Assembly (NCBI GenBank): GCA_028873965.1
Contig: JAPPMU010000003.1
Location: 32,390 to 96,389 of the forward strand
DNA length: 64,000 nucleotides
Source: Chloroflexota bacterium
GTDB taxonomy: Bacteria > Chloroflexota > Dehalococcoidia > Lucifugimonadales > UBA3495
Direction of reading: 5' to 3'
Shown: piece after piece, positions 48,743-59,447 of the stretch
Layout of the letters: each line of letters begins with the position of its first letter
Numbering within the stretch: the first letter of the stretch is position 1
Notes under the pieces: generated by a model
The model's input: only the letters and a program-made list of their open reading frames with translations
What the model was told of the DNA's origin: nothing
Databases searched by the model: none
Program-made: the position numbers and the translations under genes

Positions 48743-50242
48743 ATGCTGGATCCCACCGTGGGAATCATTACGCTGGTAATCGCGTGCGCGGTGTTCCTCG
48801 TCCTGGGCCTCACCTACGCCTGGCGTCGCCGTCGCCAGAGCGTCGAGGACTACACCACGTCCCGTAATCACGCGCCTTTCAACGTCGGTGTCGCGACCCT
48901 GGTCGCGTCCATGTTCGGCACCTGGGTGCTCCTGAGTCCGGGAGAGACCGGCGCTAACTTTGGCATCATCTCCCTGGTCGGTTACGCCCTGGGCATGGCG
49001 GGAATTCCGGTCATGTTCATGTTCGTGGGACCCAAGATCCGCCAGCTGATGCCCAACGGTCACTCGGTAACCGAGTATGTCCGCCACCGCTTCGGCCTGT
49101 TCCCCTTCGTGGCCATTTTTGTCGTTATCATTTTCGTCATCGGCATCTTCATCACTGCGGAGATGACGGCCATCACCGCCGCGGTGAGCATCCTCACCGG
49201 GTCTCCGGCATGGGCCACCGCCGTCGCCGTCGGCATCGTCGTCATCGCCTACACGGCCTACGGTGGCCTGCGCGTTTCCATCTACACCGACCGGATCCAA
49301 TTCTGGATCCTCATCCCGGTTTTGCTGCTCCTGGTCATTGTGGCCGCCGTCCTGGTGGGCGGCTCCGGCGCCTGGGGTGAAGCGAAGCAGGCCGGCCTCT
49401 TGTCCGTCACCACGTCGGGTAGCTACTTCTTCGCCATCGTGCTCATCATCGGCATCGTCGCGTCCAATGCCTTCCACCCCGGAATGTGGCAGCGCGTTTA
49501 CACCGTGGAGAGCCAGGCCGCCCTGAACCGCAGCCTCTGGGGCGCGGCGGCCATCGCGATTCCGTTGACTTTCCTGATGGGCATGGCCGGTATCGCCGCC
49601 GTGGGCAACGGTTCCGTGGGGCCCTTCCAGTACCCCGAGGTCGCCGCTGCCCTGTTCACCCTGGCCGCCGACGTGTTCCCCCTGTGGATGCACTTCCTGA
49701 TCCTCATCTGCGCCCTGATGCTGGCCATGAGCACGCTGGACACCCTCATGAACGGCCTCGCCAGCGGCATGGCGGCCGACCTCGCCGGCATCGGTCTGGA
49801 ACGGGGCATGCTGTTGCGCCTTGCGCGCGCCGTCACCGTAATCGTTGCCATACCGGCGATCATCGTGGCCTCCCAGGGGCACAGCGTGCTCTACGTCTTC
49901 CTGATTGCCGACCTGCTGGGCGCAGCGATCGCGGTTCCCATGCTGGTGGGCCTGTATTCCAGCCGGATGCCGGGTTGGGGAGTGATTCTGGCCGGGGCCG
50001 TGGGCATCATCATCGGCGCCTTGTTCTACCCCAAACCGGACCTGCTCTCGCCCTGGGCGCTGACGTCCCCGTTGGGGGGCCAGATGTTCTTCGCGTTCGC
50101 ATCGGCGTTGGTGATTTCGTCCGTCATCTCCGCCATCGTAGTTCTCGGTCAGCGGCTCGTCGCCCCAGGCAGCGAATACGACTTCGCCGCCTTGAATTCC
50201 GAGGTCCAACTCATCGACGAACCCGCCCCGGCGGACGACTAA
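48743..50242 (+). CDS. Sodium:solute symporter (SSS family), TPP-regulated
   Basis: 499 aa, about 13 membrane segments. WRRRRQSVEDYTTSRN, then the SSS core signature GMAGIPVMFMFVGPKIRQL ... and ITAEMTAITAAVSILTGS, and MAMSTLDTLMNGLASGMAADL. Position behind a TPP riboswitch and before thiC points to uptake of thiamine or a pyrimidine precursor (ThiV-like), which is inferred from context. ATG 48743 has GGGAGG upstream; an earlier GTG at 48695 lies close to the riboswitch and is less likely. Confidence 0.9.
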   Translation: MLDPTVGIITLVIACAVFLVLGLTYAWRRRRQSVEDYTTSRNHAPFNVGVATLVASMFGTWVLLSPGETGANFGIISLVGYALGMAGIPVMFMFVGPKIRQLMPNGHSVTEYVRHRFGLFPFVAIFVVIIFVIGIFITAEMTAITAAVSILTGSPAWATAVAVGIVVIAYTAYGGLRVSIYTDRIQFWILIPVLLLLVIVAAVLVGGSGAWGEAKQAGLLSVTTSGSYFFAIVLIIGIVASNAFHPGMWQRVYTVESQAALNRSLWGAAAIAIPLTFLMGMAGIAAVGNGSVGPFQYPEVAAALFTLAADVFPLWMHFLILICALMLAMSTLDTLMNGLASGMAADLAGIGLERGMLLRLARAVTVIVAIPAIIVASQGHSVLYVFLIADLLGAAIAVPMLVGLYSSRMPGWGVILAGAVGIIIGALFYPKPDLLSPWALTSPLGGQMFFAFASALVISSVISAIVVLGQRLVAPGSEYDFAALNSEVQLIDEPAPADD

Positions 50243-50259
50243 CTGAATTTGCCGCGTTG

Positions 50260-50281
50260 GGGGCGAATGATTGTTCGCTCC
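50260..50281. terminator. GGGGCG-type hairpin between symporter and thiC
   Basis: GGGGCGAA pairs with TTCGCTCC with one G-T pair, loop 6 bases. Lies in an 85-base gap; it may attenuate or process the transcript between the two genes. Confidence 0.4.
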
Positions 50282-50297
50282 TCCCGATTTCAAGTGA

Positions 50298-52208
<1,911 letters not shown>

Positions 52209-52231
52209 CCGGCGGCATCCGTAGATTAACA

Positions 52232-52260
52232 GGGGCGAATCCGCAGCCGCGGGTTCGCCC
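52232..52260. terminator. GGGGCG-type gene-end hairpin after thiC
   Basis: GGGGCGAA and TTCGCCC arms with an inner CCGC/GCGG stem, 20 bases after the thiC stop. No T-run. Confidence 0.5.
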
Positions 52261-52309
52261 TCGTCTTGTGCGGTACAATGCATACACTTCCCCGCCAGGA
52301 GGCCCGACA

Positions 52310-52756
52310 ATGGCCGCGCCGCTCAAATCCGACGCATCCCAGCCATCCGGCGGCACCCGGATTCTCGCCCGCTTGACCGACGGCAATCAAATTGCCATTT
52401 TCAACTGGGCCAAGGCCGACTTGCCGGATGCGGAGTGGTTTGAGGTGGATTGCGACGATGCCGGGCGCATCGTGCTGACGCCGGCTGATGAAGTCCCCTA
52501 TGAAGCGACTCTCTGGGCGGAGCAACGGGACGTTATCGCGGCGGCGGCAAAGCCCCGCCCTTACGCTCACGTGTCCGCCGCAGAGCTCAGAAACGTGGAG
52601 GGCATCACCCACCGGGAGATACTGGAGGAGCTGCGAGCACGGGGACTCGTGTCCAAGGCTTGTGACGGCCCGCCACCACCGAAGCTGATCCAACCGGTGG
52701 CTCACATTCCCGGCGGCTTGGAGCGGTTCCTCAAGGAACGCCGGGGCGAGGAGTAA
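52310..52756 (+). CDS. Antitoxin-like protein with AbrB-type segment
   Basis: 148 aa from ATG 52310 (GGAGGC upstream). Residues ~25-65 (RILARLTDGNQIAIFNWAKA ... DDAGRIVLTPADEV) have the short beta hairpin feel of AbrB/SpoVT antitoxins (G-R-I-V-L-T-P-A). The C-terminal part carries a helix-turn-helix-like LRNVEGITHREILEELRARG. It ends 4 bases before the PIN-domain gene. Antitoxin role is inferred from position and length. Confidence 0.6.
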   Translation: MAAPLKSDASQPSGGTRILARLTDGNQIAIFNWAKADLPDAEWFEVDCDDAGRIVLTPADEVPYEATLWAEQRDVIAAAAKPRPYAHVSAAELRNVEGITHREILEELRARGLVSKACDGPPPPKLIQPVAHIPGGLERFLKERRGEE

Positions 52757-52759
52757 GCG

Positions 52760-53158
52760 ATGACGCCGGCAGGAACAGCAGCGGCATACGTGGACGGGTC
52801 AGCCATGCTTGCCATAGCATTCCACGAGCCGTCAGGCCCTGGCGTTGCCGAACGATTGGCCGGCTTCGACGCCTTGCACTCGTCAGTTCTGCTGGAAGCG
52901 GAAATACGCGCCGCTTTCGTCCGTGAGCGCCTTCGATTCAACTCAAGCCTTCTGAATAGGCTTGATTGGATTCACCCCACCCGGCCGCTGAGCTCAGAGA
53001 TCGCGGAAGCCCTGCAAATCCGGTACTTGCGCAGCGGCGATTTGCTCCATGTCGCCACCGCGCTGTATGCCGTCCGCGATTTAAGCCTGGACTTGGCCTT
53101 CATCACGCTGGACAACAACCAGCGTGAGGTGGCCGACGGCCTCGGCTTTGCCACCTGA
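52760..53158 (+). CDS. PIN-domain protein (VapC-like toxin)
   Basis: 132 aa. Acidic residues of the PIN fold: AYVDGSAML (Asp), LEAEIRAAF (Glu), SGDLLHVATAL (Asp) and FITLDNNQREVADGLGF (Asp). The full set suggests an active Mg-dependent RNase. Start 3-4 bases after the upstream gene's stop, as in type II toxin-antitoxin pairs. In many VapC proteins the target is tRNA; here unknown. Confidence 0.78.
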   Translation: MTPAGTAAAYVDGSAMLAIAFHEPSGPGVAERLAGFDALHSSVLLEAEIRAAFVRERLRFNSSLLNRLDWIHPTRPLSSEIAEALQIRYLRSGDLLHVATALYAVRDLSLDLAFITLDNNQREVADGLGFAT

Positions 53159-53165
53159 AAACAGA

Positions 53166-53194
53166 AACCGGGGCGGATGGTATCTACCCCGGTT
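53166..53194. terminator. GGGG-type hairpin between convergent genes
   Basis: 8-bp stem AACCGGGG/CCCCGGTT with a 13-base loop between the PIN gene and the convergent LigB gene. Confidence 0.5.
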
Positions 53195-53220
53195 CGTTGG
53201 TCAGCGCGTCGTTACCGGCC

Positions 53221-54267
53221 TTATCTGAACACCGCCAGGCACTTGGTGGAGTTGAAGATGTACGTCTCGTACCAGTCGACGATCTCCGCCTTGTAGCCCA
53301 GTTCGTCCACCGCGCCCACCAGGCAGGCCCAGTTGAGCAGCTCCTGCTGGCCGGCGTCTTCGATCTGCGCCGTTGAGATGCCGGCCCACGCCTGGTAGTC
53401 GCCGGCCTTCATCTCCTCGAACCGCGCCCGGTCCGATTCGATGTCAGGGTGGAGCCACCAGTTCTTTTCGGTCAGGAACGCGTGGGACCAGGAGGACGAG
53501 GCGATCAGCGCGACCCGCCACGGCGACTCCTTCAACGCCTGCGCCGCCGCCGCGCCGATCTGCATGCACCGCTTGGGCGACGGCCCGGGCGGGTCCGGCT
53601 CCGGCGAGCGTTCCTCGCTGCCGCCCTGGTTGCGTATCACGCGGCTGCCGTAGCAGTTCACCAGCATGGGCACCACGGGATAGTCGAAGCCCTTGCGGTC
53701 GTAATCGAGGTACAGGATCGTGTTCAGTATGGCGTGGCCCAGCCCCGGCTCGTGCAGCGGCTGGTACGCGTAGGACATATCCACGCCCCGGTCGATCATG
53801 CCTGACACCAGCGCCCGCGCACCTTCCTTGTGCCCCTTGAAATTGAAGACCGTGTCCGCGCCTTCGTCCCACACGTTGCGCCGCGTCGCGCCGCCGCCGT
53901 TGTCGAACGGCTGGCAGTTGAACTCGTCGTAAGCGAGGACGCAGAAGGGAGGGATGATGTCCTCTTTAAAATTCTCGTATTGGTCGTCGCCCCAGATCAC
54001 CACGAAGTCAGGGTTGAAAGCGTCCAGTTCCTTGCGCAGTTCGCGGAAACCGGCCACCATACGCTCCCGCAGGCGCACCGCCGAGGCGTAACCTTCGTCT
54101 TCACCGAATTCCACCCGCATCGGCTCCGGCCAGTTCAGCGGGTTCTTCATCTCGGCGGGGATCCGGTCATTCGTCCGCAGGGTGCGCTTCAGGGAAGATT
54201 CCCCATCCTCGTCGGGCCGGATGAACGACGGCGAGTGCGTCAGCCCCAGCCCCAGTATTTCCGCCAT
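53221..54267 (-). CDS. LigB-family extradiol dioxygenase (tandem copy 2)
   Basis: 348 aa from ATG 54267, which gives the same MAEILGLGLTHSP start as the paralogue upstream (a longer frame adds 8 residues). LTHSP (first His), FVVIWGDDQYENFKEDIIPP, and IASSSWSHAFLTEKNWW (second His, acidic residue). PEPDPPGPSPKRCMQIG is a Pro-rich loop shared with copy 1. Fe(II)-dependent ring opening of a catechol is the expected reaction; with two copies, different substrates or a two-subunit enzyme is possible. A short palindromic repeat separates the genes. Confidence 0.82.
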   Translation of the reverse strand: MAEILGLGLTHSPSFIRPDEDGESSLKRTLRTNDRIPAEMKNPLNWPEPMRVEFGEDEGYASAVRLRERMVAGFRELRKELDAFNPDFVVIWGDDQYENFKEDIIPPFCVLAYDEFNCQPFDNGGGATRRNVWDEGADTVFNFKGHKEGARALVSGMIDRGVDMSYAYQPLHEPGLGHAILNTILYLDYDRKGFDYPVVPMLVNCYGSRVIRNQGGSEERSPEPDPPGPSPKRCMQIGAAAAQALKESPWRVALIASSSWSHAFLTEKNWWLHPDIESDRARFEEMKAGDYQAWAGISTAQIEDAGQQELLNWACLVGAVDELGYKAEIVDWYETYIFNSTKCLAVFR

Positions 54268-54292
54268 GATTGCCCTCCTTAGTCTACACAAC

Positions 54293-54320
54293 CGTCATTC
54301 CGGCTTTCGCCGGAATCCAG
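54293..54320. repeat. Short palindromic repeat
   Basis: Core ATTCCGGCTTTCGCCGGAAT as at 34.4 and 43.3 kb; sits between the tandem LigB genes. Confidence 0.7.
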
Positions 54321-54347
54321 GGGTAAGAGCGGGTTGGGAACCTGCCC

Positions 54348-55382
54348 TTACTTGAAGATCGCCAGGCACTTGTTGGAGTTGAACACGTAGGACTCGACGT
54401 AGTCGAGAATCTCCGGCTGGTGGTCCAGCGTGTCCATCGCGCCGGCCAGGCACATCCAGTTCAGCATTTCCTGCTGCCCGGCATCCTCGACCTGCTCGGT
54501 GGACAGCCGCGACCAGGCCTGGTAGTCGCCGGACTTGAGCTCCTCGAACCGCGCCCGGTCCGACTCGGTGTCGGGCCACAGCCAGTGGTTCTTCTCCACC
54601 AGGAAGGCATGGGACCACGACGACGACGCGATCAGCGCCACCCGGTACGGCGAGTCCTTCAGCGCCTCGGCCGTGGCCGCGCCGACCTGCACGCACCGCT
54701 TGGGCGAGGGTCCGGGCGGGTCGGGATCCGGCAGGTACTCAATCGCTCCACCGCGGTTGCGGATGACCCGGCTGCCGTAGCAGTTCACCAGCATGGGAAC
54801 CACCGGATAGTCGAACCCCTTGCGGTCATAGTCCAGGTACAGCAGGGTGTTCAGGATGGCGTGACCCAAGCCGGGCTCGTGCAGCGGCTGGTACGCGTAG
54901 GCCATGTCCACGCCCCGGTCAATCAGGCCGGAGACCAGCACCCGCGCCGCTTCCTTGTTGCCCCGGTACTTGAAGACCTTGTCCTTGGGCTCGTCCCAGA
55001 AGTTGCGCTGGCGGTGCGCGAAGGGCTGGCACTCGAACTCGTCGTAGGCCAGAACGCAGAACGGAGGGATGATGTCCTCGCGGAAGTTCTCGTACTGGTC
55101 ATCGCCCCAGATCACCACGAAGTCGGGGTTGAAGGCGTCCAGCTCCTCGCGGATGCGGCGGAAGCCGGCCACCAGGCGCGCCCGGTGCTCCAAAGAGGAG
55201 GTGTACCCCTCGTCCTCGCCGTACTCGATGCGCATGGGCTCCGGCCAACTGGTGGGGTTCTTCAGCTCTTCGGGAATGTTCTTGTTGCCCTTCAGGGTCC
55301 GCGTCAGCGGATACGCCCGGTCTTCGTCGGGCGCCATCAAACCCGGGTAGTGGGTCATGCCGAGGCCCAGTATTTCTGCCAT
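54348..55382 (-). CDS. LigB-family extradiol dioxygenase (tandem copy 1)
   Basis: 344 aa from ATG 55382 (5 residues shorter than the longest frame), matching the paralogue's start. LGMTHYPGL, FVVIWGDDQYENFREDIIPP, SSSWSHAFLVEKNHWLW, DPDPPGPSPKRCVQVG. Nearly the same length and clearly related along its whole length to copy 2, so a tandem duplication. Upstream gene of the pair; an 80-base gap follows before copy 2's start. Substrate unknown. Confidence 0.82.
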   Translation of the reverse strand: MAEILGLGMTHYPGLMAPDEDRAYPLTRTLKGNKNIPEELKNPTSWPEPMRIEYGEDEGYTSSLEHRARLVAGFRRIREELDAFNPDFVVIWGDDQYENFREDIIPPFCVLAYDEFECQPFAHRQRNFWDEPKDKVFKYRGNKEAARVLVSGLIDRGVDMAYAYQPLHEPGLGHAILNTLLYLDYDRKGFDYPVVPMLVNCYGSRVIRNRGGAIEYLPDPDPPGPSPKRCVQVGAATAEALKDSPYRVALIASSSWSHAFLVEKNHWLWPDTESDRARFEELKSGDYQAWSRLSTEQVEDAGQQEMLNWMCLAGAMDTLDHQPEILDYVESYVFNSNKCLAIFK

Positions 55383-55497
55383 GTTTTCACCTTCCATTGC
55401 TTGATCGTGGCATTAACGGTATCGATGGCGACATTTTCTGTATCCCGCCGGGATGTGTCAACTGAAAGCACGCACCAGCCCAGCTCGCCTTCGACCC

Positions 55498-55667
55498 CTC
55501 ATGCGTACCTACTTCGCGCAACCTGTCATTGCGACCCCGCGCTCGATGCGGGGGTGGCAATCTCGTCGGTGGAGAGAAGATCGCTCAGGCAACGAGATGC
55601 CACGTGGTTCGACAAGCTCACCATGAGCGGCTGCGCTCCTCGCGATGACAAACTGGGTACGCGTGAG
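55498..55667. mobile_element. MITE-like element, family 2 copy B
   Basis: 170 bases in the same orientation as 42376-42536. Left end CTCATGCGTACCTA (2 mismatches to the perfect repeat), right end TGGGTACGCGTGAG (identical). Contains the same block GTGGTTCGACAAGCTCACCA and GCGGCTGCGCTCCTCGCGAT. Part of a 447-base gene-free region; a TACAAT box near 55703 follows. Confidence 0.72.
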
Positions 55668-55829
55668 CCTCCGACCCCGGTACGTCACCGAATGACCGAA
55701 TGGTACAATCCATTTTCAACGATCAGACCCACCTCTAAGCGACGCAAGTTTCCTGCCCGACCGGCCGGAAAACGTCTCGTCGTATGATCAAATTCGTGCA
55801 ACTCAATCAGCCATTGGAGAGGTAACCCC

Positions 55830-56756
55830 GTGCCCGACCAGAACTTCGACGTCATCATCATCGGCGGCGGCATGGCCGGCCTGACCGCCGGCATCTACGC
55901 CGCCCGCCACGGCCTCAGCACCGCCATCGTCGAGCAGATGATGGCCGGCGCCCAGATCATCAACCTGGAGCGCATCGAGAACTTCCCCGGGTTCCCCCAG
56001 GGCATCGCGGGCTACGAGCTGGGCCCGGCCACCCAGGAACAGGCGATGAACGCCGGCGTCGAGATGCTGATGGACACCGTGGCCGGCGTGTCCGCCGACG
56101 GGGACTACCTCCGCGTTGCCGGCGAGGGCGGCGACTCCTACCTCGGCAAGGCGGTGATCATGGCCGCCGGATCGACGCTACGCACCCTGGGCATCCCGGG
56201 AGAGGAAGAGTTCCTCGGCCGTGGCGTCTCCCACTGCGCCTCCTGCGACGGCCCCCTGTATATGGGACAGACCGTCGCCGTGGTCGGCGGCGGCGACTCG
56301 GCGGCGGACGAAGCCCTGACCCTGACCGAGTACACCGAGCGGGTCATCCTTTTCCATCGTGGCGACGAACTGGACGCCCAGCAAGTGCTCCGGGACCGCA
56401 TCGACGGCGAGTCCAAGATCGAGGTTCGCTACAACTCCGAGGTCGTCGAGGTGGTCGGCGGGGATACCGTCACCGGCGTCCGCGTGCGCAGCGCCGACGG
56501 CGAGAACGTCGAACCCGTGGCCGGCCTCTTCATCTACGTCGGCCTGGAACCCAACTCGTCTCCGGTCTCCGACCTGGTCCCGTTGGATGGCGCCGGACAC
56601 ATCCCGGTGGGGCTCTCGATGGACACCCCGCAGCCCGGACTGTTTGCGGCCGGGGACATCCGGCAGCAGTCGGCGGCCCAGCTGGTCGCTTCCGCCGGCG
56701 ACGGCGCCACCGCCGCTATCGCCGCGCACCGCTACATCCGCTCCCGCGTGTGGTGA
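55830..56756 (+). CDS. Thioredoxin reductase-like FAD/NAD(P) oxidoreductase
   Basis: 308 aa. FAD motif DVIIIGGGMAGLTAGIYAARHG, redox pair CASCDGP (C-x-x-C like TrxR C-A-T-C), second dinucleotide motif VAVVGGGDSAADEALTL, and C-terminal PGLFAAGDIRQQSAAQLV. Full-length TrxR family; could reduce thioredoxin or a related partner. Start GTG 55830 with GGAGAGG upstream. The next gene starts 10 bases after its stop. Confidence 0.92.
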   Translation: MPDQNFDVIIIGGGMAGLTAGIYAARHGLSTAIVEQMMAGAQIINLERIENFPGFPQGIAGYELGPATQEQAMNAGVEMLMDTVAGVSADGDYLRVAGEGGDSYLGKAVIMAAGSTLRTLGIPGEEEFLGRGVSHCASCDGPLYMGQTVAVVGGGDSAADEALTLTEYTERVILFHRGDELDAQQVLRDRIDGESKIEVRYNSEVVEVVGGDTVTGVRVRSADGENVEPVAGLFIYVGLEPNSSPVSDLVPLDGAGHIPVGLSMDTPQPGLFAAGDIRQQSAAQLVASAGDGATAAIAAHRYIRSRVW

Positions 56757-56765
56757 GGTTCCCCC

Positions 56766-57596
56766 ATGCAGATCACCGACCACGTTTACAGCACCCACAT
56801 CCAGGAAGACCCCAGCACCTTCGGGGCAATGCACCCCGGAGGCACCCAGATCTATTTCGTGGGCGACCCCTCGGAAAGCATGGTCATGATCGATTCGGGC
56901 GAGCCCTACCGTTTCTGGACCCGGCAGATCATGGACTATTGGGCCGAGCTGGGCAGCCCCAAGATCGACGCCATCCTGATCACCCACGGCCACGGCGACC
57001 ACATCGGCGGCCTGGATCGCCTGCAGGAGGCGTTCGGCTGCCCGGTGCGCTGCCACCCGAAGCTGGCGCCGCGGCTGCGGCATACCCTGGGGGATGACTC
57101 GGTCCACGCGCTTCGCGCCAACGAGGCCGTGACTTCCGGCGGCGGCGTCACGCTGCGCCCGCTGTTCACGCCCGGCCACGAGGACGACCACGTCTGTTAC
57201 TTCCTGCGTCCCGACCGGGTGCTGTTCAGCGGCGACAACCTGCTGGGCAACTCGTCATCCAGCGTGCGCAACCTCAAGCAGTACATGAACTCCCTGGAAC
57301 GCATGGCCCGCACCCGGCCGCTGGTGGTGTGCCCCGGGCACGGCAATACCATCATCCGGGGTCAGCAGCGCATCCAGCAGCAGATCGCCCATCGCCTCAG
57401 CCGCGAGGACCAGGTTCTCGCCGCGCTGGACGCCGGAGCCTCGACCGTGGACGAGATCGTCACCGCCGTGTACCCGCGCAACCTGCGTCGATCCCTGCGT
57501 GCGGCGGCGGGGCGCAACGTGCGCACCCACCTGGAAAAACTGCGCCAGGAAAACCGGGTCATCGAGCGCGAAGCCACCTACGTCCTGCCGGATTAG
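56766..57596 (+). CDS. MBL-fold hydrolase with C-terminal winged helix (LACTB2-like)
   Basis: 276 aa. ILITHGHGDHIGGLDRLQEA (H-x-H-x-D-H), TPGHEDDHVCYFL (third His), LFSGDNLLGNSS (Asp) and CPGHGN (last His), then a helical C-terminal region ending with HLEKLRQENRVIEREAT, like the winged helix of LACTB2-type nucleases. Could act on RNA or a small ester/thioester. Same operon as the TrxR-like gene by spacing. Confidence 0.88.
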   Translation: MQITDHVYSTHIQEDPSTFGAMHPGGTQIYFVGDPSESMVMIDSGEPYRFWTRQIMDYWAELGSPKIDAILITHGHGDHIGGLDRLQEAFGCPVRCHPKLAPRLRHTLGDDSVHALRANEAVTSGGGVTLRPLFTPGHEDDHVCYFLRPDRVLFSGDNLLGNSSSSVRNLKQYMNSLERMARTRPLVVCPGHGNTIIRGQQRIQQQIAHRLSREDQVLAALDAGASTVDEIVTAVYPRNLRRSLRAAAGRNVRTHLEKLRQENRVIEREATYVLPD

Positions 57597-57617
57597 CCGT
57601 CGCGGGACATTCCCGGA

Positions 57618-57803
57618 ATGATGTTTTACCGGGCGACGGGCGCCGCCGGGGCCATCGGCTGTGGACTGGCGTTTTTCTGCCTGGGTCTATTCCTGCTCAC
57701 GCCGGTGGCGGTGTTCCTATTGAAGGGGGTCGGATGGACGCTCGTAGTATTGGGCATCATGTTGGCCGCCATCGGAGTGTGGACCTGGTGGAAGAGCCGC
57801 TAG
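57618..57803 (+). CDS. Small two-helix membrane protein
   Basis: 61 aa. Two hydrophobic segments (AAGAIGCGLAFFCLGLFLLT and GWTLVVLGIMLAAIGVWTWW). Follows the MBL gene by 21 bases. No family recognised. The rest of the stretch to 58038 holds a G+C-rich spacer and the promoter of the next gene. Confidence 0.55.
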   Translation: MMFYRATGAAGAIGCGLAFFCLGLFLLTPVAVFLLKGVGWTLVVLGIMLAAIGVWTWWKSR

Positions 57804-57956
57804 CGCCGATTCCGGGGCATTTTCGGGTCCCGCGACGCATTCCGGGGAGCAGGCCCGGCAGGGAGTTTTGGCGCGCCGTAAATCGGCGTGCGAACTTCCC
57901 TCTGCGGCGCGATTCGCAATCGCAGGCGAATTCCATAGGAAACTTGGCTTTACTTG

Positions 57957-57983
57957 TTGACAAAGGGGTGGCAACGGTATAAA
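57957..57983 (+). promoter_or_regulatory. Promoter of the reductive-dehalogenase-like gene
   Basis: TTGACA at 57957-57962, 15-base spacer, TATAAA at 57978-57983; TAAATT at 17-base spacing is an alternative. About 55 bases before the gene, which also has GAGGAGG. Confidence 0.6.
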
Positions 57984-58038
57984 TTGCCCCAAATGCCGCC
58001 GCTTTTGTGCGGCCAAGCCAACCAGCGAGGAGGCTAAT

Positions 58039-59316
58039 ATGCTTACAATTGGGCACGAGGTAGTCCGTCCCGGAAGGCACTGGGGGGACGCCGAAGTTAC
58101 GATTCCCATCCCGGAGGAATTGGAAACCGTACCCGGTATTCCGATGACCGGCCGTGAGGTTGACTGGTACGCCCGCGAGTATCCGCTGGAAACCATGAAC
58201 ATCACCGAGCGCGCGTCCCGGGACTGGTCCAACACCCTGCGCGACCTCCACGCCGAAATGCGTGAGATCCGCAAGGAGCACGACAAGCTCAACAGCAACT
58301 TGATCATGGCCGCCCGGTCGACCGCTGAGATGGAGCCCACTGCTGAGGCGAGCGGCGAGGACATCTCGCAGCTCATCAAGGACAAGGCTCGCCAGTTGGG
58401 TTACCTGGAAGTGGGCATCACGTCCTACGACCCGCGCTATGACTACAAGAGCAAGCGCGGCTTCACGGTGTTGCCCCACGCCATCTGCCTGTGCTACGAG
58501 CAGGACTTCGAGCCCACCCAGACCATCCCCAGCGTTGACGCCGAGATCGTGCACTCCAGCACCTATCGGACGCAGGCTGCGGCTGGCTTGGAACTGGGCA
58601 ACTTCATCCGCTCCCTGGGTTACAAGGCCCATGTCGTCCACTCCAGCGACGCCACCGGCCCGGTGATCCCCATGTTCGTGGCGGCTGGCCTCGGCTCCCT
58701 GGGCGCCTGCGGCTACCTGCTGTCCCCGCACACCGGCAACCGGATGCGGTTGATGATGATCACCACCGACGCCAGCGTCACCTATGACGAGCCGGTGGAC
58801 TACGGCATCCACGCCTTCTGCCAGGTGTGCCAGGTCTGCGTGAACCGCTGTCCCGGCCGCGCCCTGATGCGCGACAAGATCTGGTGGCGCGGAATCGAGA
58901 AGAACAAGCTCTACTTCAAGCGCTGCCGCCCGGTCATGGCTCGCTACCTCGGCTGTGGCGTGTGCATGAAGGTCTGCCCGATCCAGAAGTATGGCCTCAA
59001 GAACGTCATGGAGCACTATGCCGCCACCGGTCAGGTCCTCGGCAAGGGCACCCACGACCTCGAAGGGTACAACCTGGAAGGCAAGGGCTACTTCGGCCCC
59101 GGCGAACTCCCCGTCTTCGAGCGCGGCTTCTTCGACATGCCGCATGGCAACTCCGACGAGTGGGCCTTCGAGTCCATGAAGGACGCTGCCCGCGACAACG
59201 ACGGCGAGATCCCCGACGAGATGCTGGACGACCTCAAGCTCCAGATCCAGCGCGCCATCCAGCTGCAGTCTGGCGACGTCCTGCAGATGATGGCAGAGGA
59301 CCAGGACTACATCTAG
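58039..59316 (+). CDS. Cytosolic reductive-dehalogenase-like iron-sulfur protein
   Basis: 425 aa. Motif 1 FCQVCQVCVNRCP (Cys 261, 264, 267, 271) is the F-C-x2-C-x2-C-x3-C-P of RdhA; motif 2 is the truncated type, Cys 296, 306, 309, 313 (C-x9-C-x2-C-x3-C-P). The N-terminal 250 residues (IKDKARQLGYLEVGITSYD ... FVAAGLGSLGACGYLL) are the corrinoid-binding-like region shared with epoxyqueuosine reductase and RdhA. There is no Tat signal and no RdhB anchor, so it acts in the cytosol and is not a respiratory reductive dehalogenase of the usual kind. It has its own promoter and an intrinsic terminator. QueG-like or catabolic dehalogenase are alternatives. Confidence 0.8.
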   Translation: MLTIGHEVVRPGRHWGDAEVTIPIPEELETVPGIPMTGREVDWYAREYPLETMNITERASRDWSNTLRDLHAEMREIRKEHDKLNSNLIMAARSTAEMEPTAEASGEDISQLIKDKARQLGYLEVGITSYDPRYDYKSKRGFTVLPHAICLCYEQDFEPTQTIPSVDAEIVHSSTYRTQAAAGLELGNFIRSLGYKAHVVHSSDATGPVIPMFVAAGLGSLGACGYLLSPHTGNRMRLMMITTDASVTYDEPVDYGIHAFCQVCQVCVNRCPGRALMRDKIWWRGIEKNKLYFKRCRPVMARYLGCGVCMKVCPIQKYGLKNVMEHYAATGQVLGKGTHDLEGYNLEGKGYFGPGELPVFERGFFDMPHGNSDEWAFESMKDAARDNDGEIPDEMLDDLKLQIQRAIQLQSGDVLQMMAEDQDYI

Positions 59317-59349
59317 TAGCCAGTCCCACATCTCGCCACACCGGCAATC

Positions 59350-59381
59350 GGCCGGCGGGTATCGCACCCGCCGGCCTTTTT
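59350..59381 (+). terminator. Intrinsic terminator
   Basis: Perfect 11-bp stem GGCCGGCGGGT/ACCCGCCGGCC with an ATCGC loop, followed by TTTTT. Clearest Rho-independent terminator in the window. Confidence 0.92.
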
Positions 59382-59447
59382 CTGCCCTATTCCTCAAGAT
59401 TGACCGGCGGCCGCACGCATTCCGGCTCGTGAACCCAACCCTGAGCA

